Shown here: piece after piece, positions 32,445 through 44,504 of the stretch | Numbering within the stretch: position 1 is the stretch's first letter | Layout: every line of letters starts with the position of its first letter | Source: Forficula auricularia | Lineage: Eukaryota > Arthropoda > Insecta > Dermaptera > Forficulidae | Reading direction: 5' to 3' | Length of the DNA: 64,000 nt | Assembly: GCA_024734495.1 (NCBI GenBank) | Contig: JALMQS010000136.1 | Location: 6,208,559-6,272,558, forward strand | The notes under the pieces: generated by a model | What the model was told of the DNA's origin: nothing | What the model saw: the letters and a program-made list of their open reading frames with translations, nothing else | Database searches by the model: none | Program-made: the position numbers and the translations under genes

Positions 32445-32830
32445 TAAGTTGGATTTATCCTATAAATTTAACCCCTTCATTTTGGGCCCTGAAGAAGGAA
32501 AAGTTTCGATTTTTTAATTTGTCAAGCTTTACTAGTATGCCAAATTTCAGCATTCTAGGTTCATTGAATTTTTAGTTTATGTTAATTAAGCCTATAAATT
32601 TCACCCCTTCATTTTAGGTCCTGAAGAAGGGAAAGTTTCGATTTTTGGATTTTTCCCATTAATTGTACNNNNNNNNNNTGAAGAAGGGAAAGTTTCGATT
32701 TTTGGATTTTTCCCATTAATTGTACCCCAAACTCTACATGCCTGCCAAATTTCAGCATTCTAGGATTAGCGGAAGTTCTCTAGAATTTTGATGAGTGAGT
32801 CAGTCAGTGAGTGACGAAAAAGCCTATCTT
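32445..32830. repeat. Direct repeats with assembly gap
   Basis: Units containing CCCTTCATTTTRGGYCCTGA, AGAAGGRAAAGTTTCGATTT and CCAAATTTCAGCATTCTAGG recur. The array ends in GAGTGAGTCAGTCAGTGAGT, a common insect repeat tail. Ten N lie at 32669-32678. Confidence 0.75.
32669..32678. other. Assembly gap (10 N)
   Basis: Ten ambiguous bases. The 47 bases before (32622-32668) and after (32679-32725) are identical, so the gap probably joins two overlapping contig ends rather than marking missing sequence. Confidence 0.95.
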
Positions 32831-34142
32831 TGGCTTCATGTAACTTGGATGGTATAAACAGTAGAAATATGAAATTTTGTAATTCAGTTAAGCTTATGGA
32901 CCAGTATTCTGGAAAAAAATTTCACCCACATCCCCGCTCGAATCGAACTTGGCTGGGGCACTGCCGTGCCCCCAGATAAATATATAAATAAGCACTCGAC
33001 TTTATCCCATACCAACTTCCATTCTAGGGATAACACAAGATTAAGTCTAAAAGCTTCCAAAATTAATTTGGTTCAATTAATACTATTACAACATTTACCT
33101 ATATTATTCTTCATACACTTAGGTATATATTATCAGTACGAGAAAAAATTACTTCCAAAGTTTGCTAAAAAGGATAAAGTAGTTTATTTTTTGAATTCGA
33201 ATCAATGACGTGACGTCAGAGTTCTGCTTGGATTATTTACTCCCAAATGAACAATGAATAAAAAAAAATATTTGAAAATTGTGCTTTGATTTCCAACAGT
33301 TGCTTGCCAAGAAGTTTAAGCTTCCAAAACTCATTTAAAAGAGGACACTCTCTTTGATTTTCTTTTATAAAACAGTCTGCTACTGTAAGCAAGAAGAACT
33401 TTTTAAAAATTATTTGACAGAATTTTCTGAAAATATAAAAAAGGTCACATCATTCATCAACATTGATTGTACAGCTTTAAGACTGGTTTGACGCTCGCCT
33501 CTAGTTGACTATATCTTATGTTATTTTTTATTCCCCATTATCTGGAGAAAATATGATAACCTAGGTATTCTTTTTGTCACTTTTTAACTGACTTCAAAAA
33601 AAGAGGAGGTTCTCAATTCGACTGATTTTTTGTGTCTATGTTACCTGATATCTTCGCCAATTGTGAACCGATTTTGATAATTTTTTTGCATTGGGTTCAG
33701 TCTAGTTTCCGATTTGTCCCGTTTTTTTTCATTGGTATTGGACCTTTTTTGCTATGTTTGTTTAGACATAATTTCTTTGTTTATGAACCGATTTCGATGA
33801 TTCTTTTTATATTGGAAAGAGGGTACCTTAGGGGTGGTCCCATATTAATTTAGTCAAGTTCTGATCATATGATCAATGACGAATTAACGTAAATATCCAA
33901 TTCTTATGAGCAAATAATCGAAATTATAATAAATAAAATCTTTAAAAAAAAAATCAATCTTAAAACGTTCATTTAAAACCCACAAACGTTTCTAGAGAAT
34001 TTCTATATTTATGAATTTAATTTTATTATCATTTTCTGATTCATTCGCCCGACCCTTTCTCATACGAGATGCATGCAAGGTATTATATTAAGTCACTATT
34101 AATAACATCACTAAAAAGAGAAAAATAAAAATAATTTTTATA
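32831..34142. other. Intergenic, dispersed repeat at 33588-33850
   Basis: The phrase ACTGACTTCAAAAAAAGAGG, followed by AGGTTCTCAATTCGACTG and two GAACCGATTTTGATRATT blocks, is a familiar non-coding insect repeat. No gene was seen; the frames at 32966 and 33632 are in repeat or low-complexity DNA. Confidence 0.55.
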
Positions 34143-34558
34143 ATAAAAAAAATAAAACCGACTTCAAAAAAATTAAATGCAACAAATAAAATAATAAAAA
34201 CTCAAAAATAAAATAAAATACAGTAAAAGGTATAAAATAATTATCTAATTTAGTTACAAATAAACAACGAAATTTTTACATGAAATCACTTTTTGAAGTC
34301 GGTGCTAAACAAACTATATAAGCGAGCGTACCCGCCAAACGTACTAAGAGTAAAATCCGTCGAGTTTGATTCAGAAAATGTATATTTTTGGCACCGACTT
34401 CAAAAAGTGATTTCATGTAAAAATTTCGTCGTTTAGTTGTAACTAAATTAGATTATTATTTTATACCTTTTAGTGTATTTTATTTTATTTTTAAGTTATT
34501 ATTATTTTATTTGTTGCATTTAATTTTTTTGAAGTCCGTTTTATTTATTTTTTTTATA
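34143..34558. mobile_element. Foldback element with ACCGACTTCAAAAA arms
   Basis: Arms of about 165 bases, including AAAACCGACTTCAAAAAA and CACTTTTTGAAGTCGGTGC-type blocks, mirror each other around a unique centre at 34310-34395. The ACCGACTTCAAAAA motif links it to the repeat at 33588. Confidence 0.8.
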
Positions 34559-35201
34559 CAAATTTCTTTCCTATCTCTTCTTTTAATTTATTTATTTGGG
34601 TCTTAACGTGTGTCTTATTAGGTATATGAGCTTTTCTATTGCACATATTCTTCCTCAAAATTATCTATATTTTAATCATATTAAGATCTTATTCATTTGA
34701 TTATAAGCATTTATTTAATACGATTTTTAATTTAAGTAATAATAAATTTAAGAAAAAACTAATGACTTCCGCTTTCACTCTTTTTCCTTCACTATTGTAT
34801 CAAATAAATCTTGACTCATCTTCGAAGGAGAAAAAAAATGTTTATTATTTCACTTTAAATGGAACAAAAACAAATAAACAAATTACATATTAATTGAGAT
34901 CTACGAAGTGATATTTTAATAAAAATTATGAATTCCATTCGTTATCTAAAATCGATTTGTCTGTCAGATCGTCTACATTTCAAAGTCGAATAAAACGAAA
35001 ACTTATAGAGATATCATTAAATATCGCTTTAATAGTCATAAACAGTGTAAATTATACATTGAACTCATAATTATATCATTTGACTCATATGGTTATCAGA
35101 ATCAAATTAATTGACAGGAATCAAGCCGGGCCATCTAATCCGTATGCAGAAACGCTGTCTCCTCAGTAAACCTGGCCCTTTAATTTAAATATAATAAACT
35201 A

Positions 35202-35613
35202 ATAATTGATTGAATGTTTGGTGAGGTGTTTCGGATAATAATATTACTTGTAGGATAGTAAGATAGTAGGATAGTAGGATAGTAATTCAATTTTTCACAT
35301 AATGTAATAATAGACCAAAAAAGGGATGGGATAATGTAAAAGTCAAATGTAAAAATCAAATGTAAATTGTAAATTATACTTCGATCACTTGTAAATTGAG
35401 GCATATTTTCCGTGATGTCGATTGTTTAAAGTGACAAAAATCTCTCTGTACACATGTTGCTGATGAAGGCAGGGCTGCCAGAAACAAATAAATGTACAAT
35501 ATTGTCCAACAAAATCACATAAAGGTTTATACAAATTTACAAGCTGAATTAATTACTGAACATCGAGTAATATTATTAGCCGAAACACTTCACCAAACAT
35601 CCAATCAATTATT
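35202..35613. mobile_element. MITE-like element with 48-base inverted ends
   Basis: AATAATTGATTGAATGTTTG at the left is matched by CCAAACATCCAATCAATTAT at the right; GTGTTTCGGATAATAATATT pairs with AATATTATTAGCCGAAACAC. The interior has a short tandem AGGATAGTA repeat (35250-35285). No coding content. Confidence 0.75.
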
Positions 35614-36410
35614 ATAATAGTAAGGATATACTGGTACAGCACGATGGTTACATTGCTTGCTCAACAAAATTGTTATAATAAACTATTCAAAATTTCTTCC
35701 TTTCTTAAAATTCCTGAAAATACCTTTTCCCACGAAAAGGTAATTTCTGCTTTTCTTTTCCCTTGAATCATAAGAAATTTTACTTAAAGTCATTCATAGC
35801 TCTACTGAAATAAAGAAACAATTTTTTAAAAACTTATAAAAATCTGAATTATGTTGATGTTATTTATATAATTAATTTTAAATATATATTTTTTTGATTA
35901 CATATATAGTTTGTTTTATCTATAACTTACGTAGGGTTTTGTTTTGCTTGATATTTTTCGTCTTGATTTCTACTACAAAAATTAGGTATCTAGATATTGT
36001 AACGATTTGCAAGCCAGTGTTAAGGTTTCCAGAAAATGAATTAACATTTTGAACTGTTCTAACTAACAATTCTTGACCCGGGAGTCAAGTGAAGCAAGAA
36101 TTTACAAATTTTTTTTTTGCTCATTGTGTAAATATCTGAATCATGGAGAAAAATCATGTTTTTCTTCTGCCTGTGCGTCTGTATGTGTGGGCCTGTGTGT
36201 CTAGATTCATATAACCACGATAACAAAAAGTCGTAGAAAGTTCGTTCTTGTGTTTGTATTTTTAATGCAGTGAACCTAGATACTGGTTCAAAAATGCAAA
36301 AAACATTTTATAATTATTTCATTATTCGTGTCCATGATTAATAATTAAAGGAATCATAGGGAGTTGGACAAGACTTTAAATTAAATTAAATACAAGTTTT
36401 GATTAAATAT

Positions 36411-36450
36411 GCCATATGTTTCGTTGCTGTTTTGCAACTTCCTCAGTGGC
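36411..36450 (-). ncRNA. Hammerhead-ribozyme-like motif (minus-strand copy)
   Basis: Read on the minus strand: GCCA, core CTGAGGA, stem II GTTGC/GCAAC with an AAAACA loop, GAAA, C, triplet ATA, then TGGC, which pairs with the starting GCCA. The core is conserved; cleavage is not demonstrated. Confidence 0.55.
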
Positions 36451-36655
36451 TCATTTATTAAACTTATTTGTCAGGATTTTTAACTAAGAGAAAAAAAAAC
36501 ATTTCAAAGAATACTGTTTGAAATGTTTTTTCTCTTAGTTAAAAATCCTGACAAATAAGTTTAATAAATGAGCCACTGAGGAAGTTGCAAAAGAATACTG
36601 TTTGAAATGTTTTTTCTCTTAGTTAAAAATCCTGACAAATAAGTTTAATAAATGA

Positions 36656-36695
36656 GCCACTGAGGAAGTTGCAAAACAGCAACGAAACGTATGGC
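36656..36695 (+). ncRNA. Hammerhead-ribozyme-like motif
   Basis: Plus strand: stem I GCCA/TGGC (36656-36659 and 36692-36695), CTGAGGA at 36660-36666, stem II GTTGC/GCAAC, GAAA 36684-36687, then C and the NUH-type triplet GTA before TGGC. This follows the consensus order of a hammerhead with an almost absent stem III, the form known from Penelope-like elements. Confidence 0.6.
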
Positions 36696-36779
36696 ATATT
36701 TAATCAAAACTTGTATTTAATTTAATTTAAAGTCTTGTCCAACACCCTACGATTCCTTTAATTTTATAATTGTTTTATT

Positions 36780-37430
36780 GATTTTATTAAGATTTTATAA
36801 TATTGGCATAAATGAACAATTTATAATTAAGTTTATTAATAATTACTTATAAAAACTTTTTTCAAATCAGCGCGGTCAAAATAATTCTTGTTGACGTATC
36901 AATTATTCTTTGATATATTAATGAGAAAATTAAAATTTATTTAATATCATTATTTCAAGTTAGAAATATATAAGTTCAAATATTATTTTCACTCAATATT
37001 TGACAAAAATTCCCTACATTAGAGTCGCGATCGAATAAAATGTAGAAAACCTTCAGTTTATAAAAACTCTTTAGCGTAAATAAATTTTCACTTTTTTGTT
37101 ATTTAATAAATGTGCGGGTGAGCGATTCTTTCATTAGAATCTAATCCAGGAAAATGTCTAAAAAGGGCGCGTATAGAATGATCTCTTTTTTAGACCTAAT
37201 GACAAATACAAGCCCAGACCTGTTACAGTCTAGTAAGAGATTATTTTCTTAATTCCTATTATTCTAGCAACGGCCTTTTGACTCTAGGTAAGAAAATATT
37301 AAATCGAATTAAATATCTTGTTTAGATATTTATCAATTGAAATTATTAATTCACTGAAACTACAAATAGTACCGAGTTTTGATAAAGTTTCACTTTTTCC
37401 TTCAATTTTCATTGAATTTAATAATTGTGG
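36780..37430. repeat. Old dispersed repeat, second copy at 48320-49740
   Basis: AATGAACAATTTATA, TTTAATAAATGTGCGGGTGA, GCGTATAGAATGATCTCT and the AGACCTGTTACA region recur in the same order at 48320-49740, where two other elements have inserted. No transposase was found. Confidence 0.65.
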
Positions 37431-37439
37431 CGGTAAGGA

Positions 37440-38260
37440 ATTCAGTTTGGTGTATGGTTGCCTCGCTACCCCTTTATTATTCAAGTGAACCTAGGGCTTG
37501 CAAAACTATAAGGTTGCCAGAAAAAAGTTATGGTTTTTAATTAGTTTTTGAAATATTTCAAGAGGTCTTATAAAAAAATCAAGTTATGAAAGCCATTAGT
37601 ATGGATATTTCCTCCAAGGAATAAGTGTTAAAAGTGAATTTTTATTTTTTTCCAATGAGGTTGCCCGAATTGATATTATCACTGTACTTAAGGACTAATT
37701 ATTGTTTTATTATATAGCTCTTTTAGGGGGAAAAATAGGTATTTTATAAAAAATAAATTAAATGTTCATTTTTAGCCTCAGTCTACCTCTAAATTTATAT
37801 ACTTACATTTTTTTATTGTGGAAGATTTTTTATAAATTATTTGATAAAGCATGAATTTGAGGAAAATTACCAAGTATTTTTATAATATCAATGAACTAAG
37901 AACTCGTTCAATTTATGATCTAACGAAAAAAAAAATATATTTCCTATTGATCTTTTGACCAATGGAATTTTTTCTTTCTTTAAATAAAAAATAAAAAAAT
38001 AAATAAATTTTCATAATCAAACTATGTCTATCAGATGTCTGGATCCATTTGTATATTGCATTTAATTAATCATTTTTTGTATTATCATTTGGGCCACTCA
38101 GAGCTAAATTGGATCAAGTCCAATATTTAAATGAGAAAATCAAAGAAAGTGCTGTTCTTAACAATCAAACTCCATTATATACAGTAGATATATGTGTATA
38201 TACCTCTATAAATATTTGTATTTATTTACGTGTATGTATATCTTAGTATATGCATTAGAG
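37440..38260. other. AT-rich intergenic DNA
   Basis: Nothing beyond A/T runs and a TATA-type low-complexity stretch near 38180-38250. Confidence 0.5.
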
Positions 38261-38274
38261 TGATGACTTTTTCA

Positions 38275-38880
38275 ATTTTTTTCTCAAAAATTATTTCCGA
38301 AATAATGGTTTAAAAAATTTGAAACTCTGTAGACTATCCTCATAATATTAACTATCCTTTAGAATTTTTACAGATTTTCAGCTATTATAATTTTGGAGTC
38401 TATAACTTATTAACGCTAAGATAATGCAGTATTTTATCTAAGTGTAACTCTAAAATTATAAAAGCTAAAAATCTATAAAAATTCTGAAGGATAGCTAGTA
38501 TTATTAGGATAAAGTCTACCGAGTTTCAAATTTTTCTTAATTTTAACCTTTTCCGAACAGCGATACAAGTTTCCTATCTAAATAACATGGGATTTTTGGC
38601 ATTGAACGATCACTTTTTTATTCTGGCCAAAGTAATGGTTCAAAAAATTTGAAACTCTTTAGACTTTATCTTCAAAATACTAGCTATCCTTCAAAATTTT
38701 TATAGATTTTTAGCTATTATAATTTTGTAGTCTATAACTTATTAACGCTAAGAAATAGCAGTATTTTAACTACCTGTAACTCCAAAATTATAATAGCTAA
38801 AAATTCAGAAGGATGGCTAGTATTATGAGAGTAATGTCGACAGAGTTTCAAATTTTTTTATACCATTTCTTTGGCCTGAA
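38275..38880. repeat. Tandem pair of foldback units
   Basis: AATGGTTTAAAAAATTTGAA / AATGGTTCAAAAAATTTGAA start two units at 38313 and 38635. Each contains TTTTAGCTATTATAATTTT-type sequence followed by its complement, so each unit folds back on itself and the two are direct repeats. Confidence 0.75.
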
Positions 38881-39672
38881 TAAAAATGTCTAGCTTGTTG
38901 GAAGGTAGTAAGGGAATGCTTGGAGACTCCACAGATGTTACCTCCATTATTACATTTAAAACTTACTAGTATATCTTTGAGTTGTTTTTTATGCAGTAGG
39001 TATAAGGTTTATAAGTTTCTATAAGATAAAAAAAAAAAAAACTAAATTTTAACTTTCCCAAGGACTACCTATTTAAAATTTTACAGAAACTGTGGGGGTG
39101 GACATAAAAAAGTTTGCTCGCAAATGTTTTAGTCGGAATGCGATGTGCCTTAACCGGGTATTTTCAATTTCACTAAGTACCTACGTGACATAAAGAATAT
39201 TAAAATTGTATCTTTATAAAACTTTATCACACTACGAATATACAGACAGAAAGACTGACAAAAGTACCTGTCGAAACTAAAAAGTTTCTAGTAAGTAAGG
39301 AAAGCTTAAAAAAGTTCTACTCTCTGTCTATTGGATGAAATTTTGTCTCTGAGTTAAACAAATTAAATTAAAGCTTTGTTTTTTCATTCCTACCAATTCG
39401 TAGCAAAATGCTTCCTTCCCTAATCTGGCGTGCATACTCCCCTACTTCACTTCTGGTTGCATACCCTACAGGCGTTCCCATGATAGGGACAGGGATGCAA
39501 AATATAAGTCAATAAATGGATGTGGCCATCCAAATGACTTTACCATACACCTGGACCCTCTCTTATATTGATTAAAATAATGTTAATCATTCACGAAAGA
39601 ACCCCCCTCCTTCTTAATTTTGGGCTATTAGCAATTAATATTATCTCGTGTTAATTATAAGACTATTCTATT

Positions 39673-39867
39673 CAGGGACGTAGCCATGTGGGAAGGAGGG
39701 GGTCAGAACCGCCCCCAAGGGAAGGGCTCATGAGATGAGTAACGGCAACGACAAACCGTTTCTTATGGCAAACTAACCATAATGAATTACCTATTTGTTT
39801 TAATAAAAAAAAAAATTCCCACTCAATATTTTGCTTTGTGGATTGATTAAATATGACCCGATTGTGT
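39673..39867. mobile_element. Truncated copy of the 45922-47168 hAT family
   Basis: CAGGGACGTAGCCATGTGGG, the GGTCAGAACC block, CATGAGATGAGTAACG and CTTATGGCAAACTAACC match the right end of the 45922-47168 element read in reverse. TTTTGCTTTGTGGATTGA matches its other end. The other terminus is missing. Confidence 0.75.
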
Positions 39868-39869
39868 TA

Positions 39870-40890
39870 GTTTATACTTTGACCACCAGTCAGCGCTGTT
39901 TACTAACGGACAGAGCAATCCTGATGAAAATTATAACTTTTGGAACGCTTGGCCATTTTCGGACCAGCAATAACACGAGAACAAAGGTTGCAGAAAGGTA
40001 GTTCTGGTTCCAAAATTTTTCTATTCCCAAATTAAAGAACTCATATTATGGTATTCTAGCTTCAGACCTTTAAGCTGAAAAAATAAAAATAAAATCCAAT
40101 AGTTATATGGAAGCTCTAAAACTTTCAAAGCTAGAGAACTGAACGACACTATAAATTGTATTAATAAGCTACACCATCATCAAAAGTATCATTTTTCTGA
40201 CTGTAAGAATTTATTAACAATCATTTTTTAATTTTCGAAAATTTGCTCAGAGCATTGAAATTTTTTTCGCTTTTGTCTTCTAATTTTCGTTTCTTAATGA
40301 CGAGTTCAACTATCCCCCCCCCCCTTTTTTTTTTTCTTCTAAGATGTAAAAGTCAATCGTGATTTTTATGTCTGATTATAAAAAAAATAATAAATAAATA
40401 AAAAACATTTGCGAATGATAAGATCGAAAAAGAACTTAATGCTTCAGGAAGGGAGGGTCTGAAGAAAATGTTAAAAGTTAAATATTTTTATTACATGACG
40501 ATTACACCAACTAATTTATGTTTACTTTCACCTGAAAAAAATAATTGTTATTGGATTAAGCCACCAGTAATATATATAGAAAATTATTTTAAAAATTTGA
40601 ATTTCGTACAACGAAACTCGACCTCTACTTTTAGAGGTGTGTTTATACTTAGACTAAAAATTGTAAATACTATAAAAAACGGTTCTTAAACAGTGTTAAC
40701 TGAATGTTTCTTTATCATTTATTTAAGACAATAGTCTCGAAAGGCCTATCTATATAAACTACCCGGCCTGTCGAGTGAGTAGTATTGAATTTACTTAAAA
40801 ATTATCAAATTTTTTCTCATTTTTTGTTGAAAAATGTCTGAAACTTGGAGAAAAATAATTTTTAATCATGATATTTTCTCTATCTGTGTG
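39870..40890. other. Intergenic DNA without recognised features
   Basis: No gene or clear repeat. A C-run plus T-run sits at 40314-40336. The 73-codon frame at 40468-40689 has no recognisable motif. Confidence 0.45.
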
Positions 40891-40901
40891 TCTGTTTAGA
40901 T

Positions 40902-41151
40902 TTATTTATTTATTTAGCCTTTATTAGTTACAAAGCTAAATAGTATATTTCTTATCGTAGAAGTTAGATTTTGTATAATTCTAGCAAGAGTACTTATTTA
41001 CAATTTTTGCATTCATATTCCTTTCATATTACCATTTACATTTCGCTATTTACAATTTATTTACATTAATACTTCTTGCTTTTAGTTTATATGTGGTACC
41101 AGGCCCCTTAGGACATAAGCCTCTCCCAACCTCCTCCACTCTTCTCTATTA
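40902..41151 (-). mobile_element. 5'-truncated LINE 3' end with 10-base target duplication
   Basis: On the minus strand the insert opens with the last codons of a non-LTR open frame, REEWRRLGEAYVLRGLVPHI, then a stop. A roughly 170-base 3' untranslated region and a TAAATAAATAAA tail follow. CTGTTTAGAT flanks both sides on the plus strand (40892-40901, 41152-41161). This is textbook 5'-truncated target-primed insertion. The phrase is typical of LINE C-termini; the clade is not resolved. Confidence 0.85.
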
Positions 41152-41311
41152 CTGTTTAGATTATTAAATAAAAATTTATTATGTACTTTTTAAGTGCATT
41201 TTGAAATAAAATATATGGTAGTTTCATTTAATACGTTTGCATTTTTGTAAGTTACTAAACTTATATTTCAGGTAGGTGATTTTCGCGCCCAAACTTCCAC
41301 AGGATCCTAAA

Positions 41312-41843
41312 GAATAGTTCATAAAGTAATATAGAGTGGAAGGCTCCATAAGGAGCCAATGTATTTGAGCTTATACGAGTTACAGAACTCTCTGGCGGTT
41401 CAGAATTGGCAATAAAATGGCGGGAACTCCTCTCTTTAACTCTATAATTAAATTATTAAAGAATTAACATATAAAAATCAAAAAAATAAATTACTAGTTA
41501 CTTTTATATAGGGTACTAACATTTCAGGATTTTTAGGTCGTTTAAAAAAGTATGTTCTTTATTTGATTTTGTGTCGCGAAGGCAACCTTTCACAAAACAT
41601 TGATGTCGAGTACTAGGCATATTTAATAATATTTTAATCTATAGATTTGTACGTAGAAATTTTCTAAATTAATGTTTAGCACAAAGCCTGTATGCTTTTT
41701 TATCTATGACAAAGGTTTTGAATGTCCAATGACTATGATCTTTGAATAGCTCTTAAGGACTAAGAATAATGTTCTCCGAGCCGCTAGAGAGCGCTTTTCG
41801 ATATTCGGCAGCCTTCCACTCTATATTACTCTATGGAATAGTT
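41312..41843. mobile_element. MITE-like element with AGTAATATAGAGTGGAAGGC ends
   Basis: The left arm AATATAGAGTGGAAGGCT is mirrored by AGCCTTCCACTCTATATT at the right. The interior (41345-41805) is unique AT-rich DNA with no transposase. Confidence 0.65.
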
Positions 41844-41849
41844 GTTTAA

Positions 41850-42805
41850 AATTTAGTTCAGATCAGAAAAGGGGCCAAGAATAATAATTTTTGCACCGCC
41901 TTACTCTCGTTTTGAGTTAGTTGATATATGCACCAATAAATAGTTACACAGGGTTTTAAACAGTAATTGTGTGTAAAAATAAGAACAGATAGGTCAAAGG
42001 GTCTAGAAATATAATTTTTGTACCACCCTCTTTCAAATTTAAAGAGTAAATTTTTGCTTATATTGTATTCTCATCGCAAATACGTATACCTGCCAAATTT
42101 AAAGATAATAAATAACCTTGTTAGAAGTAGGCCGAAATTCGATTATAAGACGAATAAATAAACAGATGGACATTTTTTGAACAAAATTTGATTATTTAAC
42201 AAATTTTAAAATTTATTATTATTACAATTTAGACATTGAGTCAATCCTCTCTACCCATGTCTATATTTATTTGTCTTTTTATTATTTCAATCATGTGGCG
42301 AAATTTTGATAAGAACCCACGTCTTAAAACAGAGGATTCAAGTGAAATAAAAGCATGTTTAGGATTTGAGAGCCGCTGATTTAGAACGTTTCCGTATCGA
42401 AATTCATGAGATGTTCGGTCACTCTGCTATTTCCATGGATCCGTAAGCACACAGCATACTTTCACACTTTGCAAAAAAAAAAAAATAATAATAATAATAA
42501 TATTCACGCTACAACTGAATGCGAAAGTTTTAATTTTTATTTTAAAGTCTTATTTCACTTACTACCAACAATAAACAAATAGTTTTTTGTTTCAAAAAAA
42601 ATCTTCTCTTCATTCACCTCGAAAGTATCATTCATTACCTATAACAGCACTTTACATAACTAATACAAATAGGTAATTGTGTAATTGTGTTATAATAATA
42701 AATTAAAAAAGTAAACCTGGTTGGCTTACACTTTTATAAAATTTGGAAAGTCAATTTATCATATCTCTATTTATCTACTTTTAGATTTATAATACGAGTA
42801 TATAT
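41850..42805. other. AT-rich intergenic DNA
   Basis: A T/A-rich spacer with an AATAAT microsatellite at 42480-42505. No gene was recognised. Confidence 0.5.
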
Positions 42806-42814
42806 TATCTGTAC

Positions 42815-43815
42815 CAGTGGCGTGCGGTCCATGGATGCAGTGAATTCCGCCCATCCTTAAAATTTCAGAATATTTTCATAAATATATCAGGTCGATTTCA
42901 AAATTTCAGGAGGATCTTTAAATTTTCAAATTATTATCCGTTATTTCAAATATTTCTATTAAAAACATTTTTTGTTTTGAAAAGTATATTGGTTCTCGAA
43001 ATAAAATAATTTGTTGCATAGTTTCAAGGGGCTTTTAAAATGAATGATTTTCCGAAAAGAGTGCGGATAGAAGGTTTGAAGTCCCTGCGTAGTATATCTT
43101 CCAGTTTAAGCATGTCAAAGTCAAGTTCAGACTCATAGCTTGCTTATAGCAATAGAATTAGGAGAAATTTAAGATTTTCTTATAGGACAGGCTGATTCTT
43201 GTGGAAGATGGTAGATTTCCATCTCAGGGAGTCCGGAGTTTAAGTCACAAAATTTAATTTCCGATTCCTACGCTCACTCACACATATTAGTATCTACTAG
43301 TATTATATACTAGTATCTTCCAGGTCAAGAATGTCAAAGACAAGTCCAAACAAGTTTTAGCCGAATAAAAATTGTTCTCGCTGAGGAACTATTAAAATAG
43401 TAATAATTCAAACAAGGAATAAATAAAGATGATTCGAGAATCTTTAGACTAATCCGTATCTAAGAACTCTTAATTTAGATCTGAAATAACTAAGAGTGCT
43501 ATAGACAAGTCATAGCTTGCTTATAGCAATAGAATTAGGAGAAATTTAAGATTTTCTTATAGGACAGGCTGATTTATTGTGGAAGATCGTCGATTTCCAT
43601 CTCAGGGACAAGATTTAATTTCTGTCTCCTACCCTCACTCACACAAAGCAGTATCCGTTTGGGACAAAAGTCCCAAAATATATTTTTTTAAAATCTAATG
43701 TTAAATTTGAATAATAACGAAAATGATGCCGTATTCGATGAAATTTGCAAAAAAAAGCCAAGAAAACCTGAAAAAGTTTTCCGGAAGTACAAAATGCCAA
43801 TCTGGAAAAGTTTTA
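42815..43815. mobile_element. Partial copy of hAT-like family with CAGTGGCGTGCGGTC end
   Basis: Starts CAGTGGCGTGCGGTCCATGG and shares blocks in the same order with 62606-63768 read in reverse (TAGAAGGTTTGAAGTCCCTG, AGAAATTTAAGATTTTCTTA, AAAATGATGCCGTATTC). The unit AGAAATTTAAGATTTTCTTA with AGGACAGGCTGATT occurs twice (43160-43195 and 43525-43575), suggesting an internal duplication. The right terminus is not found. Confidence 0.7.
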
Positions 43816-44297
43816 GTTAATGAGCTGAAAATGGTACTCAACTATGTATTTTGCATTACAATCCACCAAATTTTAGCTTTTTATATGAAAACGTTTTCTG
43901 ATTATATATACATTTTTTGCATAACTAATATTTTTCATGATTTTTTTTTTTTTTTTTTTTTGATTGAAGAGTAAAAATATATAATTATAAAATAGACCGA
44001 TGAAATAATAAAATTTCAATTAATAAACGCATATTTATTAGCTAGTCTTAGTTGAAAATTTTCCATTGAAAAAGGGAGGAAATCTCCCGAAATTTTTGGG
44101 TTTGATTAAACGCTTAAAGATTGTTGTATAAAAGATTTGTATTATGTCTGATTAATCTAGGATGATGGTGATTTTTTTTTTCCAAAATGGGAAATCCACA
44201 ATTTTATAGTAAAATGGTTATTTTTTTTTAGTTAAAATGAAGAATGAAATGACTCTGAATTAAAGTTTTATAGAAATATTAATTTTAATAAATCAAA

Positions 44298-44303
<6 letters not shown>

Positions 44304-44345
<42 letters not shown>
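44304..44345. repeat. (TA)n microsatellite
   Basis: About 20 uninterrupted TA units; likely variable in length and error-prone in assembly. Confidence 0.95.
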
Positions 44346-44347
<2 letters not shown>

Positions 44348-44504
44348 CATTAAGCTCTTTCATTATATATATGTATTAATTTATTACATAGAAATTGAGA
44401 ATTTCTTAAAGGAGTACTTTTTAAAATATTTCGGGGAATTTGGTCAGTAATTTTCAAATTTTTTTTTTGAACGAAATTACTCTGATTCATAGTTTCATAG
44501 AGAT

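Larger units (their letters stand above)
36342..36765. mobile_element. Foldback carrying mirrored hammerhead-like motifs, with a duplicated arm segment
   Basis: Outer arms share GGAGTTGGACAAGACTTTAA and complement. The sequence AAAAATCCTGACAAATAAGT to GAGCCACTGAGGAAGTTGCA occurs once inverted (36431-36490) and twice direct (36539-36590 and 36625-36675). Each mirrored arm ends in a hammerhead-like core (36411-36450 minus, 36656-36695 plus). Confidence 0.8.

Noticed and set aside
32490..32530. CTGAAGAAGG...TTTCG as another hammerhead
   Set aside because: No complementary stem II and no GAAA at the right spacing; it is part of a common tandem repeat.
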